Shown here piece by piece: positions 1 through 8,779 of a stretch of DNA of 64,000 bases; positions within the stretch are counted from its first letter, which is position 1; every line of letters begins with the position of its first letter. A model generated the notes under the pieces. It was not told the origin of the DNA. It saw nothing but the letters and a program-made list of their open reading frames with translations, and ran no database searches. A program made the position numbers and the translations under genes. The DNA lies in contig NZ_JARUBM010000002.1 of the NCBI RefSeq assembly GCF_029626175.1, positions 5,783,001 to 5,847,000 of the forward strand. The letters run 5' to 3'. This DNA comes from Micromonospora sp. WMMD1082. Its GTDB lineage: Bacteria; Actinomycetota; Actinomycetes; Mycobacteriales; Micromonosporaceae.

Positions 1-77
1 ACGGCGCGGGCGGCGTCGACGAGCCAGGGTTCGGGGCCGTAGGCGAGCATCACCGCGGTCACGTGGGGTGGGTTCAT
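1..77 (-). CDS. glycosyltransferase family 2, N-terminal fragment (runs off left edge)
   Basis: Only about 25 codons are inside the window, read leftwards from an ATG at 77. The visible peptide starts MNPPHVTAVMLAYGPEP, the beta-strand plus turn that opens GT-A fold family 2 glycosyltransferases. Its ATG overlaps the TGA of the flippase-like gene (ATGA at 74-77), so it is translationally coupled to the surface polysaccharide operon. Donor and acceptor sugars cannot be told from this fragment. Confidence 0.6.
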   Translation of the reverse strand, partial: MNPPHVTAVMLAYGPEPWLVDAARA

Positions 78-1378
78 GGAACGCCTCCGGAGGTGGCGGG
101 CACGGGGGTCGCGGCGGGCGGGACGGGCATGGTCGTGCGGGGGCGGCGACGCAGCAGGACGACCATGACGGCGGCGACCACCAGGGAGCCCACGGTGTAG
201 CCGAGCTCGACCCGCAGCGCGACGGGCAGCGGGGCCAGGGTCGTGGCGGCCAGCGCGGCGATGCCGGCGGTCCAGGCCACGGCCTGGGCGTGGTGCCGGT
301 CGCGGGCCAGCAGCGCCTGGCCGAGCACCATCGCCCACAGGTACGCCAGCGTGGCCAGCGAGAGCCAGGCGAAGTCGCCGTGGCCGAGGACGGCGGGGGC
401 GTCGAAGAGGGCCCGCACGAGCCAGGGGCCGAGCAGCACGGCGAGGACGCCACCGGCGGCACCCATGGCGGTGACGACCGTCATGGCCCGGCGCAGCAGG
501 GCGGCGAAGGCCGGGTCGTCGCCGGTGGCGGCGGCGGTGGAGAGGCCGGGCAGCAGGGCGGCCTGCATCGAGCCGAAGACGAACAGCGGTACGCGGACCA
601 GCACCAGCGCGGAGAGCAACGCGCCGGCGGTGGCCACGTCGGTGGGGTCGAGCAGCCGTACGTTGATCACGCCGATGTTGACCACCACCTGGGCGAGCAG
701 GCTGGAGACGGTGAGCAGGGCCAGGCCGCGCAGCAGGGTTGACCAGCCGACCTTCGGGCCGCCGCCGATCGCCCGGAGCACCGGTGCGGCGGTCAGCGCG
801 ACGCCGAGCAGGGGCGCGAGGACCAGCACTAGCGCGTACGCCACGGGGGAGTCGACCCCGGCCACGGCGAGCGCGGCGACCAGGCCGATGCGCAGTCCGC
901 CGTCGAGGCCGAGTTGGGTGCCGTACCAGCGGAAGTGGCGCAGCCCGGAGAGCACGCCCCGGGTGGTGTGTGCCACGGCCAGCGCGGCCAGCGCGCCGCC
1001 GAGGGTCGCCACCATGGCGCGGTCGCCGTCGAAGAGCCGGTCGGCGAGGGTGTCGGCGGCGCCGAGGACGGCCAGCAAGAGCAGGCCGAGCACGGCGGCG
1101 GCGACGGTGGCGCCCCGGGCCAGCACCGGCCCGGGGGGCAGTCCCCGGGTACGGCGGGCCGCGACGAGCCGGGCGACCTCCTGTTCGACGGGGAAGAACA
1201 CGCCGATGCCGAGGGTGAAGACGACCGACCAGAGCACCGACAGCGACGAGTAGCCGGCGGCGTCGAGGTTGTGCCCGGCCAGGGCGAGGTGGACGTAGGA
1301 GGCCAGCCCGACCAGGGCCAGCCCCGCGCCGATGGGGAGGGTGCCGGGCGGGACGAGGCGGAGCAGGCGGGGGATCAC
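74..1378 (-). CDS. polytopic membrane protein, polysaccharide flippase-like (Wzx/MOP type)
   Basis: A 434-residue, very hydrophobic protein with about 12 predicted membrane segments and short loops. It resembles lipopolysaccharide/oligosaccharide flippases of the MOP superfamily, which move lipid-linked sugars across the membrane. The start is taken as GTG at 1378, giving VIPRLLRLVPPGTLP, because this GTG overlaps the TGA of the upstream glycosyltransferase (GTGA); a longer reading to 1570 would run deep into that gene. Its place between glycosyltransferases and downstream of rmlB/rmlD supports export of a rhamnose-containing surface glycan. A role in lipid II-like transport cannot be excluded from sequence alone. 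Confidence 0.72.
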   Translation of the reverse strand: MIPRLLRLVPPGTLPIGAGLALVGLASYVHLALAGHNLDAAGYSSLSVLWSVVFTLGIGVFFPVEQEVARLVAARRTRGLPPGPVLARGATVAAAVLGLLLLAVLGAADTLADRLFDGDRAMVATLGGALAALAVAHTTRGVLSGLRHFRWYGTQLGLDGGLRIGLVAALAVAGVDSPVAYALVLVLAPLLGVALTAAPVLRAIGGGPKVGWSTLLRGLALLTVSSLLAQVVVNIGVINVRLLDPTDVATAGALLSALVLVRVPLFVFGSMQAALLPGLSTAAATGDDPAFAALLRRAMTVVTAMGAAGGVLAVLLGPWLVRALFDAPAVLGHGDFAWLSLATLAYLWAMVLGQALLARDRHHAQAVAWTAGIAALAATTLAPLPVALRVELGYTVGSLVVAAVMVVLLRRRPRTTMPVPPAATPVPATSGGVP

Positions 1379-2076
1379 CGGCGGATGAGGGCCAGGGTGA
1401 GCACGGCCAGCGCCCGGCCGAGGTAGATCATCGCCTTGACCGGGGAGTGGCTGGGGGTGCCCGCCATCCGGCGGCGCATCGCGACGGGGACCTGCTGGAT
1501 CCGGTAGCCGCGGCGGGCGGCGTGCACCAGCGTCTCGACGGTGTCGCCGAGGTACTCCGCGGGGTACCACCGGGCGAACATGTTGATCATGCTTCGGTTG
1601 GCGGCGCGGAAGCCGGAGGTGGTGTCGGTCAGCGTGGTGCCGGCCAGACCGGAGAGCACCATCGACAGCATGCCCATCGCCCAGCGGCGGGGGCCGCGGG
1701 CGGTGTACTCGCCCTCGCCGGCGAAGCGCGCCCCGATGACCAGGTCGTAGTCGTCGAGCAGGTCGACCAGCTTCGGCACGTAGCGGGGGTCGTGCTGCCC
1801 GTCGGCGTCGATCTGCACCGCGGCGTCGTAGTCATGGTCGTGGGCGTAGCGGTAGCCGAGGCGCATCGCGCCGCCGACGCCGAGGTTGTACGGCAGCCGG
1901 GCGACCCGGGCGCCGGCGGCGGCGGCCACCGCGGCGGTGTGGTCGGTGGAGCCGTCGTCGACGACCAGCACGTGCACGCCGGGCAGCTCGCCGCGGATCT
2001 CGCCGACGACGTCGCCGATGGAGGCGGCCTCGTTGAGCGCCGGGATGATGATCAGGAGGCGCTTGCCGTTAACCAT
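1375..2076 (-). CDS. glycosyltransferase family 2, dolichyl-phosphate-mannose-synthase-like
   Basis: A 233-residue GT-A enzyme. Visible motifs are LLIIIPALNEAASIG at the N-terminus, VVDDGSTD (nucleotide-binding Asp pair) near residue 40, QIDADGQHD (the DxD metal site) near residue 95 and a TSGFRA segment near residue 150. These are typical of polyprenyl-phosphate glycosyltransferases, which move a sugar from a nucleotide donor to a lipid phosphate. The ATG at 2076 lies inside the 3' end of the DUF2304 gene (8-nt overlap), and the stop overlaps the flippase start. DUF2304 partners next to such GT2 enzymes are common in actinobacteria. The exact sugar is unknown. Confidence 0.85.
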   Translation of the reverse strand: MVNGKRLLIIIPALNEAASIGDVVGEIRGELPGVHVLVVDDGSTDHTAAVAAAAGARVARLPYNLGVGGAMRLGYRYAHDHDYDAAVQIDADGQHDPRYVPKLVDLLDDYDLVIGARFAGEGEYTARGPRRWAMGMLSMVLSGLAGTTLTDTTSGFRAANRSMINMFARWYPAEYLGDTVETLVHAARRGYRIQQVPVAMRRRMAGTPSHSPVKAMIYLGRALAVLTLALIRR

Positions 2077-2467
2077 CACGGGCCACCATCTCCGCCTGCT
2101 CCGCCCGGCCCGCCTGCGCCGCCCGTTCCGCCCGGTCCGCCTCAACCTCGGTGCGCAGCAGGGCGAACTCCTCGGCCAGGGTGCGGGTCTCCTCCTCCAG
2201 CGCGCTGACCTCCCAGCTGAGGTGGATGCAGACCAGCAGCAGGAAGACGATGCCGAGGAAGAGGACCAGGCTGACCCCGGAGGCCACGCCGAGCACGTCC
2301 GCGACGCCGTCGAGCAGCCGGGGGAACAGCGACAGCGGGATCACCACGAACAGCAGCCCGAGCCAGAGCATGCCGTACTTCTCCCGCAGCTGCCGGCGGC
2401 GCAGCAACTCGACGATCGTGGCCAGCAGGACCAGACCGGTCAGGCCGGTGACGAGGGTGAGCTTCAT
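2069..2467 (-). CDS. DUF2304 small membrane protein
   Basis: A 132-residue protein with three hydrophobic segments (about residues 3-20, 32-50 and 62-88), followed by a charged, probably coiled-coil tail rich in Glu, Ala and Arg. This is the DUF2304 layout: short membrane proteins encoded beside polyprenyl-phosphate glycosyltransferases, possibly anchoring or scaffolding them. The ATG at 2467 overlaps the rmlD stop (ATGA), and its own 3' end overlaps the GT2 start, so all three are translated together. Catalytic residues are absent. A scaffold role is inferred only from the neighbourhood. Confidence 0.75.
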   Translation of the reverse strand: MKLTLVTGLTGLVLLATIVELLRRRQLREKYGMLWLGLLFVVIPLSLFPRLLDGVADVLGVASGVSLVLFLGIVFLLLVCIHLSWEVSALEEETRTLAEEFALLRTEVEADRAERAAQAGRAEQAEMVARDG

Positions 2468-3348
2468 GCGACCTTCCACGGGGAGGGTGGAGCGGCGGGC
2501 GCGAACGCGTCGACCAGGGTGGCGTGCCAGTCCGGCAGGGGCGGTAGCCCGGCGTCGGCCCATCGGTCGTGCGCCAGCACACTGTACGCCGGTCGGTGCG
2601 CGGGTCGCCGGAAGCGGGCGCCGGTGGTGGGCCGGATCCGGTCGGGGTCGAGCCCGTGCCGGGCGAAGACCGCGCGGGCCAGCCCGTACCAGGTGGTCTC
2701 GCCGGAGCAGGTGCCGTGGTAGACCCCGGGCGGGGCGTGTCCGGCGTGGGCGGCCTCGGCGAGCGCGACGAGCTGGCGGGCCAGCGCGTACGACCAGGTG
2801 GGTTGGCCCCGCTGGTCGTCGACGACGTCGAGGAACTCGCGGTGCTCGGCCAGGCCGAGCATGGTGGTGACGAAGTTGCGGCCGTGGGCGCCGTAGAGCC
2901 AGGCGGTGCGCACCACGTATCCGGCGTCGGGCAGCAGTCGGGTGACGGCCCGTTCCCCGGCGAGCTTGCCGCGACCGTACGCGTTCACCGGTGCGGTCGG
3001 CGCGTCCTCGCGGTAGGGGGTGGTGGCGTCGCCGGGGAAGACGTAGTCGGTGGAGAGCTGGAACAGGCGGGCGCCGTGCGTGGCGCAGGCGGTGGCGAGG
3101 TGGGCGACGGCGTCGCCGTTGACCGCGGTCGCGGCCGCCTCGTGCTGTTCGGCGCCGTCGACGTCGGTCCACGCGGCGGTGTTGACCACCACGTCGTGCC
3201 CGCCGACGGCGGCGTGCACGGCGGCGGCGTCGGTGATGTCGAGTTCCGCCCGGGTGGCGGCGTGCACGGTGTGCGCCGGCCGCGCGGCCAGCACGTCCAC
3301 CAGGTCCCGCCCCAGCATGCCGCCCGCACCGGTCACCAGGAACCTCAT
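2464..3348 (-). CDS. rmlD: dTDP-4-dehydrorhamnose reductase
   Basis: A 294-residue extended SDR enzyme that reduces dTDP-4-keto-L-rhamnose to dTDP-L-rhamnose with NAD(P)H, the last step of the pathway. The N-terminal MRFLVTGAGGMLGRDL has the Rossmann GxxGxxG fingerprint. QLSTDYVFPG (catalytic Ser/Thr region), an N-A-YGRGK segment supplying the Y-x3-K pair, and VVRTAWLYG are all RmlD hallmarks. ATG 3348 is chosen because it begins this motif and overlaps the rmlB stop (ATGA). It sits in the leftward rmlB-rmlD-DUF2304-GT2-flippase operon. Confidence 0.93.
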   Translation of the reverse strand: MRFLVTGAGGMLGRDLVDVLAARPAHTVHAATRAELDITDAAAVHAAVGGHDVVVNTAAWTDVDGAEQHEAAATAVNGDAVAHLATACATHGARLFQLSTDYVFPGDATTPYREDAPTAPVNAYGRGKLAGERAVTRLLPDAGYVVRTAWLYGAHGRNFVTTMLGLAEHREFLDVVDDQRGQPTWSYALARQLVALAEAAHAGHAPPGVYHGTCSGETTWYGLARAVFARHGLDPDRIRPTTGARFRRPAHRPAYSVLAHDRWADAGLPPLPDWHATLVDAFAPAAPPSPWKVA

Positions 3349-4346
3349 CCGGCCGCCGTCGCCTTCAACGGTTCCCACCAGGCGCGGTTGTCCCGGTACC
3401 AGCGGACGGTGTCGGCCAGCCCGGCGTCCAGGGTGATGCTCGGGGCGTACCCCAGCTCGTTGCTGATCTTGGTGATGTCCAGCGAGTAGCGGCGGTCGTG
3501 GCCCTTGCGGTCGGGGACCGGCACGACGCGGTCCCAGCCGGCGTGGCAGGCGTCCAGGAGACGGGCGGTGAGGTCCTTGTTGGTCAGCTCGGTGCCGCCG
3601 CCGATGTGGTAGACCTCACCGGTGCGGCCCTTGTGCTGCACGAGGGCGACGCCGCGGCAGTGGTCGTGGACGTGGAGCCAGTCGCGCACGTTGCCGCCGT
3701 CGCCGTAGAGCGGGACGGTGTGTCCGTCGAGGAGGTTGGTGACGAACAGCGGAACGACCTTCTCCGGGTACTGGTACGGCCCGTAGTTGTTGGAGCAGCG
3801 GGTCACCACCACGTCGAGGCCGTGGGTGCGGTGGTAGGCCAGGGCGAGCAGGTCGGAGCCGGCCTTGGCGGCGGCGTACGGGGAGTTGGGGGCCAGCGGC
3901 CAGTCCTCGGTCCAGGAGCCCTCGGGGATGGAGCCGTAGACCTCGTCGGTGGAGACGTGGACGAACCGGGCGACGCCGTGGCGCAGGGCGGCGTCGAGCA
4001 GGGTCTGGGTGCCGAGCACGTTGGTGGTGACGAACGGCGCGGCCCCGGCGATGGAGCGGTCGACGTGCGACTCGGCGGCGAAGTGCACGATCACGTCATG
4101 CCCCGGAACGACCCGGTCCACCACATCCGGGTGACGTATGTCACCGTGGACGAAGCGGAGTCGGTGGTCGTCGGCGACCGGGGCGAGGTTGGCCAGGTTG
4201 CCGGAGTAGGTGAGGGCGTCGAGCACGGTGACCTGCGCCGGTTCCAGCGCCGGCACGCCCGCCGCGCTGCCGCCGGGCACGCCGAGCACCATTCGGACGT
4301 ACTCCGAACCGATGAATCCGGCTCCGCCGGTGACCAGGATCCTCAC
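3345..4346 (-). CDS. rmlB: dTDP-glucose 4,6-dehydratase
   Basis: A 333-residue extended SDR that converts dTDP-D-glucose to dTDP-4-keto-6-deoxyglucose with bound NAD, the second step of dTDP-L-rhamnose synthesis. It begins with MRILVTGGAGFIGSEYVR (GxxGxxG). HFAAESHVDRSI, VSTDEVYG (catalytic Thr-Asp-Glu) and SPYAAAKAGSD (Y-x3-K) are diagnostic of RmlB. The start is GTG 4346. On this strand a TAGACT box lies 9 nt upstream, so the transcript is probably leaderless or nearly so. It is the first gene of the leftward operon and is divergent from rmlA. Confidence 0.95.
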   Translation of the reverse strand: MRILVTGGAGFIGSEYVRMVLGVPGGSAAGVPALEPAQVTVLDALTYSGNLANLAPVADDHRLRFVHGDIRHPDVVDRVVPGHDVIVHFAAESHVDRSIAGAAPFVTTNVLGTQTLLDAALRHGVARFVHVSTDEVYGSIPEGSWTEDWPLAPNSPYAAAKAGSDLLALAYHRTHGLDVVVTRCSNNYGPYQYPEKVVPLFVTNLLDGHTVPLYGDGGNVRDWLHVHDHCRGVALVQHKGRTGEVYHIGGGTELTNKDLTARLLDACHAGWDRVVPVPDRKGHDRRYSLDITKISNELGYAPSITLDAGLADTVRWYRDNRAWWEPLKATAAG

Positions 4347-4430
4347 GGGTCCGGAAGTCTACGCGAGGTGGCCATCCGCGCCGCGCAGGCGAGACGTGCC
4401 GGCCGGTTGGGCTGCCGGTAGGCTCCCCGG
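4347..4430. promoter_or_regulatory. divergent rmlB / rmlA promoter region
   Basis: An 84-nt gap between two outward-facing rhamnose genes. On the plus strand TAGGCT (4419-4424) is followed by 6 nt and then the rmlA GTG, the spacing expected for a leaderless transcript. On the minus strand TAGACT is read at 4356-4361, 9 nt before the rmlB GTG. No ribosome-binding site is visible for either gene. Confidence 0.6.
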
Positions 4431-5342
4431 GTGCGTGGAATCCTGCTCGCCGGTGGCACCGGATCGCGGCTGTGGCCGATCACCCGGGCGGTGTCGAAGC
4501 AGCTGATGCCGGTCTTCGACAAGCCGATGATCTACTATCCGCTCTCCACCCTGGTGATGGCCGGGGTGCGCGAGATCCTGGTGATCACCACACCGGAGGA
4601 GCAGCACCAGTTCCAGCGCCTGCTCGGTGACGGCGACCAGTTCGGGCTCCGGCTGGAGTACGTCGCCCAGCCCCGACCGGAGGGCATCGCCCAGGCGTTC
4701 GTGCTCGGCGCGGACTTCATCGGCGACGAGGCGGTGGCGCTGATCCTCGGCGACAACATCTTCCACGGGGTGGGCCTGGGTCGGCAGCTCGCCGCCGCGG
4801 GCGACCCGGTGGGCGGGCGGATCTTCGCCTATCCGGTGGCCGACCCGCAGGCGTACGGCGTGGTGCACTTCGGCCCCGACGGCCGGGTGCTGTCGATCGA
4901 GGAGAAGCCGGCGCGGCCGAAGTCCCGGTACGCGGTGCCGGGGCTGTACTTCTACGACAACCGGGTGGTGGAGATCGCCCGGGGGCTCACCCCCAGCGCC
5001 CGGGGCGAGCTGGAGATCACCGCGGTGAACGAGGCGTACCGGTGCCGCGACGAGCTGTCGGTCACCGTGCTGGACCGGGGCACCGCCTGGCTGGACACCG
5101 GCACGTTCACCTCGCTGATGCAGGCCGCCGAGTTCGTCCGGGTGATCGAGGAGCGGCAGGGCATGAAGATCGGCTGCGTCGAGGAGGTGGCGTGGCGCGC
5201 CGGGCTGATCGACGACGCGCAGCTGCGCGCCCTGGCCGAACCGTTGACCCGCAGCGGCTACGGCGACTACCTGCTCGACCTGCTCAGCGGCGAGCGCGAC
5301 GAGCTGATCGGCGAGTTCGCCGGTCCCGGGGCCGCCCGATGA
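4431..5342 (+). CDS. rmlA: glucose-1-phosphate thymidylyltransferase
   Basis: A 303-residue nucleotidyltransferase that joins dTTP and glucose-1-phosphate, the committed step of dTDP-rhamnose synthesis. The N-terminal [18 protein letters not shown] is the signature G-x-G-T-R/S-L nucleotide loop. [26 protein letters not shown] (metal Asp) and [10 protein letters not shown] follow in the RmlA order. Length matches the family (about 290-300). GTG 4431 is preceded by TAGGCT with a 6-nt gap and no Shine-Dalgarno, so a leaderless mRNA is likely. The stop overlaps the rmlC start (ATGA). Confidence 0.95.
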   Translation: MRGILLAGGTGSRLWPITRAVSKQLMPVFDKPMIYYPLSTLVMAGVREILVITTPEEQHQFQRLLGDGDQFGLRLEYVAQPRPEGIAQAFVLGADFIGDEAVALILGDNIFHGVGLGRQLAAAGDPVGGRIFAYPVADPQAYGVVHFGPDGRVLSIEEKPARPKSRYAVPGLYFYDNRVVEIARGLTPSARGELEITAVNEAYRCRDELSVTVLDRGTAWLDTGTFTSLMQAAEFVRVIEERQGMKIGCVEEVAWRAGLIDDAQLRALAEPLTRSGYGDYLLDLLSGERDELIGEFAGPGAAR

Positions 5343-5956
5343 AGCTGCGGCCGATGAGTATCGAGGGCGCCTGGGAGATCACGCCACAGCAGCACGGCGA
5401 CCCCCGCGGGCTCTTCCTGGAGTGGTACCGCTTCGACCGGCTGGCCGAGGCGGTCGGGCACCCGCTGCGGCTGGCCCAGGGCAACCTCTCCGTCTCGGCC
5501 CGGGACGTCGTGCGCGGCATCCACTTCGCCGACGTGCCGCCGGGGCAGGCGAAGTACGTCACCTGTGTCCGGGGCGCGGTGCTGGACGTGGTCGTCGACC
5601 TGCGGGTCGGCTCACCCACCTTCGGCCGGTGGGAGGGCGTCCGCCTCGACGACCTGGACCGGCGCGCGGTCTACCTGGCCGAGGGGCTCGGTCACGGTTT
5701 CTGCGCGCTGACCGACGACGCCACCCTGACCTATCTCTGCTCGACCACCTACACCCCCTCGGCGGAGCACGCGGTGCATCCGCTGGACGAGGAGTTGGGC
5801 ATCGACTGGCCGGCCGGGTCGCCGCAGCTGTCCGCCCGCGACGCCGCCGCGCCGACCCTGGCCCAGGCCCGGGCGGCGGGTCTGCTGCCGGTCTACGGCA
5901 CCTGCCGGGAGTACGAGGCGGGTCTGCGCGCCGCGCCGCATTCCGGGGGTGTGTGA
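5339..5956 (+). CDS. rmlC: dTDP-4-dehydrorhamnose 3,5-epimerase family protein
   Basis: A 205-residue cupin enzyme of the RmlC family, which epimerises C3 and C5 of dTDP-4-keto-6-deoxyglucose. Visible family motifs are [13 protein letters not shown] near residue 20, [11 protein letters not shown] with the catalytic His near residue 60, [18 protein letters not shown], and [13 protein letters not shown]. The ATG at 5339 overlaps the rmlA TGA, so the two are co-translated. With rmlB and rmlD on the other strand, the window holds a complete dTDP-L-rhamnose pathway. Confidence 0.92.
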   Translation: MKLRPMSIEGAWEITPQQHGDPRGLFLEWYRFDRLAEAVGHPLRLAQGNLSVSARDVVRGIHFADVPPGQAKYVTCVRGAVLDVVVDLRVGSPTFGRWEGVRLDDLDRRAVYLAEGLGHGFCALTDDATLTYLCSTTYTPSAEHAVHPLDEELGIDWPAGSPQLSARDAAAPTLAQARAAGLLPVYGTCREYEAGLRAAPHSGGV

Positions 5957-6001
5957 CACGGGCGCGTGCCGCGACAGTGACGAACAGGGCCTCCGTACGG
6001 C

Positions 6002-6007
6002 TAATGT
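6002..6007 (+). promoter_or_regulatory. pafA -10 box (leaderless promoter)
   Basis: TAATGT, followed by exactly 6 nt and then the pafA ATG at 6014. There is no Shine-Dalgarno, so transcription probably starts at the A of the ATG. Confidence 0.55.
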
Positions 6008-6013
6008 CTCATC

Positions 6014-7372
6014 ATGGAGCGGCGAATCTTCGGTCTGGAGACCGAGTACGGCGTCACCTGCACCTACCGTGGGCAGCGGCGGCTGTCCCCTGACGAGGTA
6101 GCCCGGTATCTCTTCCGCCGGGTCGTGTCCTGGGGCCGGTCGAGCAACGTGTTCCTGCGCAACGGCGCGCGGCTCTACCTGGACGTCGGATCCCACCCCG
6201 AGTACGCCACCCCGGAGTGCGACTCGGTGGTCGACCTGGTCGCCCACGACCGGGCCGGCGAACGGATCCTGGAAGGGCTGCTCATCGATGCGGAGAAGCG
6301 GCTGCACGACGAGGGCATCGCCGGCGAGATCTACCTGTTCAAGAACAACACCGACTCGGCCGGCAACTCGTACGGCTGCCACGAGAACTACCTGGTCTCC
6401 CGGCACGGCGAGTTCGGCCGGCTCGCCGACGTACTGATCCCGTTCCTGGTCACCCGGCAGCTGATCTGTGGCGCGGGCAAGGTGTTGCAGACGCCACGCG
6501 GCGCCGTCTACTGCCTGTCCCAGCGGGCCGAGCACATCTGGGAGGGCGTCTCCTCGGCGACCACCCGTAGCCGCCCGATCATCAACACCCGGGACGAGCC
6601 GCACGCCGACGCGGAGCGCTATCGCCGGCTGCACGTCATCGTCGGCGACTCCAACATGAACGAGGTCACCACGCTGCTGAAGGTCGGTACGGCCGACATC
6701 GTGCTGCGGATGATCGAGGCCGGCGTGGTGATGCGCGACCTCACCCTGGAGAACCCGATCCGGGCGATCCGGGAGGTGTCGCACGACATCACCGGCCGGC
6801 GGAAGGTGCGCCTGGCCTCCGGCAAGGAGATCAGCGCCCTGGAGATCCAGCAGGAGTACCTCGCCAAGGCGATCGAGTTCGTCGAGCGCCGGGGCGGCGA
6901 CCAGACCGCCAAGCGGGTCGTCGAGCTGTGGGGCCGGGTGCTGCGGGCGGTGGAGACCGGTGACCTGGAGCCGGTCTCCCGGGAGATCGACTGGGTGACC
7001 AAGCTGCGGCTGATCGAGCGCTACCAGCGCAAGCACGACCTGCCGCTGTCGCACCCCCGGGTGGCGCAGATGGATCTGGCCTACCACGACCTGCGCCGGG
7101 GTCGAGGGCTCTACGCCCTGCTGGAGCGGCGCGGCGAGGTGGACCGGGTGGCCACCGATCCGGAGATCTTCGAGGCCAAGGAGACGCCGCCGCAGACCAC
7201 CCGGGCCCGGCTGCGCGGTGAGTTCATCCGGCACGCCCAGGAGAAGCGGCGGGACTTCACCGTCGACTGGGTGCACCTGAAGCTCAACGACCAGGCGCAG
7301 CGGACCGTGCTGTGCAAGGACCCGTTCCGGGCGTACGACGAGCGGGTGGAGCGGCTGATCGCCAGCATGTGA
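6014..7372 (+). CDS. pafA: Pup-protein ligase PafA
   Basis: A 452-residue ligase, exactly the length of mycobacterial PafA. It activates the C-terminal glutamate of the ubiquitin-like protein Pup with ATP and joins it to lysines of proteins destined for the proteasome. The glutamine-synthetase-like N-terminus ([15 protein letters not shown]), the [15 protein letters not shown] loop with the catalytic Asp near residue 57, [18 protein letters not shown] and [15 protein letters not shown] are near-identical to known PafA. The C-terminal [19 protein letters not shown] domain completes it. pup, dop and prcBA are not in this window; pafB and pafC follow at 9-11 kb. Confidence 0.97.
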   Translation: MERRIFGLETEYGVTCTYRGQRRLSPDEVARYLFRRVVSWGRSSNVFLRNGARLYLDVGSHPEYATPECDSVVDLVAHDRAGERILEGLLIDAEKRLHDEGIAGEIYLFKNNTDSAGNSYGCHENYLVSRHGEFGRLADVLIPFLVTRQLICGAGKVLQTPRGAVYCLSQRAEHIWEGVSSATTRSRPIINTRDEPHADAERYRRLHVIVGDSNMNEVTTLLKVGTADIVLRMIEAGVVMRDLTLENPIRAIREVSHDITGRRKVRLASGKEISALEIQQEYLAKAIEFVERRGGDQTAKRVVELWGRVLRAVETGDLEPVSREIDWVTKLRLIERYQRKHDLPLSHPRVAQMDLAYHDLRRGRGLYALLERRGEVDRVATDPEIFEAKETPPQTTRARLRGEFIRHAQEKRRDFTVDWVHLKLNDQAQRTVLCKDPFRAYDERVERLIASM

Positions 7373-7376
7373 CCAC

Positions 7377-7409
7377 TACCCGGCCCGCCCGTCACGGGTG
7401 GGCCGGGTA
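7377..7409 (+). terminator. stem-loop after pafA
   Basis: Fifteen-bp arms (7377-7391 and 7395-7409, one G-T wobble) around a 3-nt TCA loop, directly after the pafA stop. There is no U-tract, as is usual in this GC class. The distal arm runs into TAGGCT (7408-7413), the -10 box of the next gene, so terminator and promoter share bases. Confidence 0.6.
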
Positions 7410-7421
7410 GGCTGGCGCGTC

Positions 7422-7607
7422 ATGATTCCTCCCGAGCCGCCCAGCCAGGGCACCGAGCGGCAAGGCTGGCTCGAACGCCGCCGCGACAAGATCCGCGCCG
7501 AGGTCGAACGCAACCGGCGCGGCGAGTACAGCGTCCCCACCTGGGTGCTGGCGCTGGCGCTCGCGGCGATCGTCGGCGCCTGGCTCGCTCTGGTCATTCT
7601 CGCCTGA
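7422..7607 (+). CDS. small single-pass membrane protein, unknown function
   Basis: A 61-residue protein with a charged Arg/Glu/Lys-rich N-terminal half (about residues 1-38) and one C-terminal membrane helix (about residues 40-60, VLALALAAIVGAWLALVILA). I do not recognise a named family. TAGGCT (7408-7413) lies 8 nt before the ATG and there is no Shine-Dalgarno, so it is probably transcribed from its own nearly leaderless promoter. Its last codons and stop fall in a three-copy tandem repeat. Location between pafA and DUF3866 suggests, but does not show, a link to the Pup system. Confidence 0.65.
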   Translation: MIPPEPPSQGTERQGWLERRRDKIRAEVERNRRGEYSVPTWVLALALAAIVGAWLALVILA

Positions 7608-7683
7608 GCCGGGCGGCGTGCCGGTCGTTCCTGCCTGAGCCGGGGGCGGTCCGGTCATTCTCCGGTGAGTCGGGCGGCGTGCC
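7592..7683. repeat. three-copy 30-31 bp tandem repeat across two convergent stop codons
   Basis: Imperfect units at 7592-7622, 7623-7652 and 7653-7683, each starting GGTC(A/G)TTC and containing (C/G)TGAG(C/T)CGGG. The first unit supplies the stop of the small membrane protein. The third supplies the last codons of the convergent DUF3866 gene. Confidence 0.75.
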
Positions 7684-8779
7684 GGCCGGCCGCGGCGGCG
7701 GCCAGGAAGTAGGCGTGGTCGGCGTCCAGCCCGCGGCCCATCGTCGACAGCGGCACCGGGCTGCGACGTAGCGCCTCGTCGAGCCCCGTGGTGTCCACCC
7801 GCAGCACGGTGTGCCGCCCGGCCAGCGGTGCCAGCGCGGCGTCGACCTCGGCGTCCAGCGCCGGGTCCAGGCCGTCGGGCACCACCAGGTCCGCGCGGGC
7901 CAGGGCCACCCGGCCGTACGCGGTGAGGCTGTGGTGCGACACGCCACGGTGTCGCGGGCGCGGGTCGGCGGCGGAGATCCGCAGCGAGCCGACCGGCCGG
8001 CCGCCCAGCGTGGCGACGGCGTTGACCGCCTCGCCGACGGCCACGCCGGAGAATCCCCAGCGGGTGCCGGTGCCGAGGTTGCCCGGGCCCTGTGCGACCA
8101 CCGCCACGTCGGCACCGAGCACATGCCGGGCGGCGAGCAGCCCGCTGTGCAGGGTGGCGGCCTCCAGGTCGCCGCCGAACGCCTGCCCGACGCTGATCGT
8201 GCCGACCAGGTCGTCGCGCAGCCCGGCGAGGGTACGGGAGAACCAGGCGGGCAGGGCTCCGCCGTCGGTGAGCAGGTAGGCCACCCGGGCGTGCGGCGCG
8301 TCGGCGCGGACACCGGCGAGGATCGCCGGCAGCGCGGAGTGCAGGTCGGCGGTGACCACCGGCAGGCCGGTCAGGTCCTCGGCGCCGGCCAGCACCTCCC
8401 GGTGGGGCGACGCCTCCTCGTCGACGCCGAGCAGGATCGGCTGCAACGGGGTGTAGCGGGCCTTCACCAGGTGACCCGCGTCGCGGGAGTCGAGGGCCTG
8501 CGGCGGGTCCGGCGGCAGCCGGTCCGGCAGCGCCACGACCAGGGCGTAGCCGCCGGTGCCGAGCCCCATCAGCAGCGCGCCGGCGTTGAGCAGGACGCGG
8601 TCGCCGACCTCGGGATCACCGACCAGCGCCGGATAGGCCAGCGCCCGCATCACCCCGCCGCCGCTGAACTCGCCGTCCCCCGCGCCGCTGCGGCCGCCGT
8701 CCAGCTCGACGTCCAACTCCACCGCGCCGGCCCACCGCCGCCGCACCCCCGTCACCCGACCCACCCGCCACCGCACCAC
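7655..8779 (-). CDS. DUF3866 family protein
   Basis: A 374-residue protein of the actinobacterial DUF3866 family, whose function is unknown. It shows a Gly-rich stretch (NAGALLMGLGTGGYALVV, near residue 65), VAVVAQGPGNLGTGTRWGFSGV near residue 220 and PRHRGVSHHSLTAYGRVALA near residue 260. The start is GTG 8779: on this strand TAGCGT (8786-8791) ends 6 nt upstream and no ribosome-binding site is seen, the leaderless geometry. It lies within the conserved pafA-pafBC-tatAC-helY neighbourhood. No signal peptide or membrane helix is evident, so it should be cytoplasmic. Confidence 0.85.
   Translation of the reverse strand: MVRWRVGRVTGVRRRWAGAVELDVELDGGRSGAGDGEFSGGGVMRALAYPALVGDPEVGDRVLLNAGALLMGLGTGGYALVVALPDRLPPDPPQALDSRDAGHLVKARYTPLQPILLGVDEEASPHREVLAGAEDLTGLPVVTADLHSALPAILAGVRADAPHARVAYLLTDGGALPAWFSRTLAGLRDDLVGTISVGQAFGGDLEAATLHSGLLAARHVLGADVAVVAQGPGNLGTGTRWGFSGVAVGEAVNAVATLGGRPVGSLRISAADPRPRHRGVSHHSLTAYGRVALARADLVVPDGLDPALDAEVDAALAPLAGRHTVLRVDTTGLDEALRRSPVPLSTMGRGLDADHAYFLAAAAAGRHAARLTGE

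Noticed and set aside
7592..7683. CRISPR array.
   Set aside because: The tandem units here and at 19899-19963 are adjacent imperfect repeats with no unique spacers, and no cas genes are in the window.
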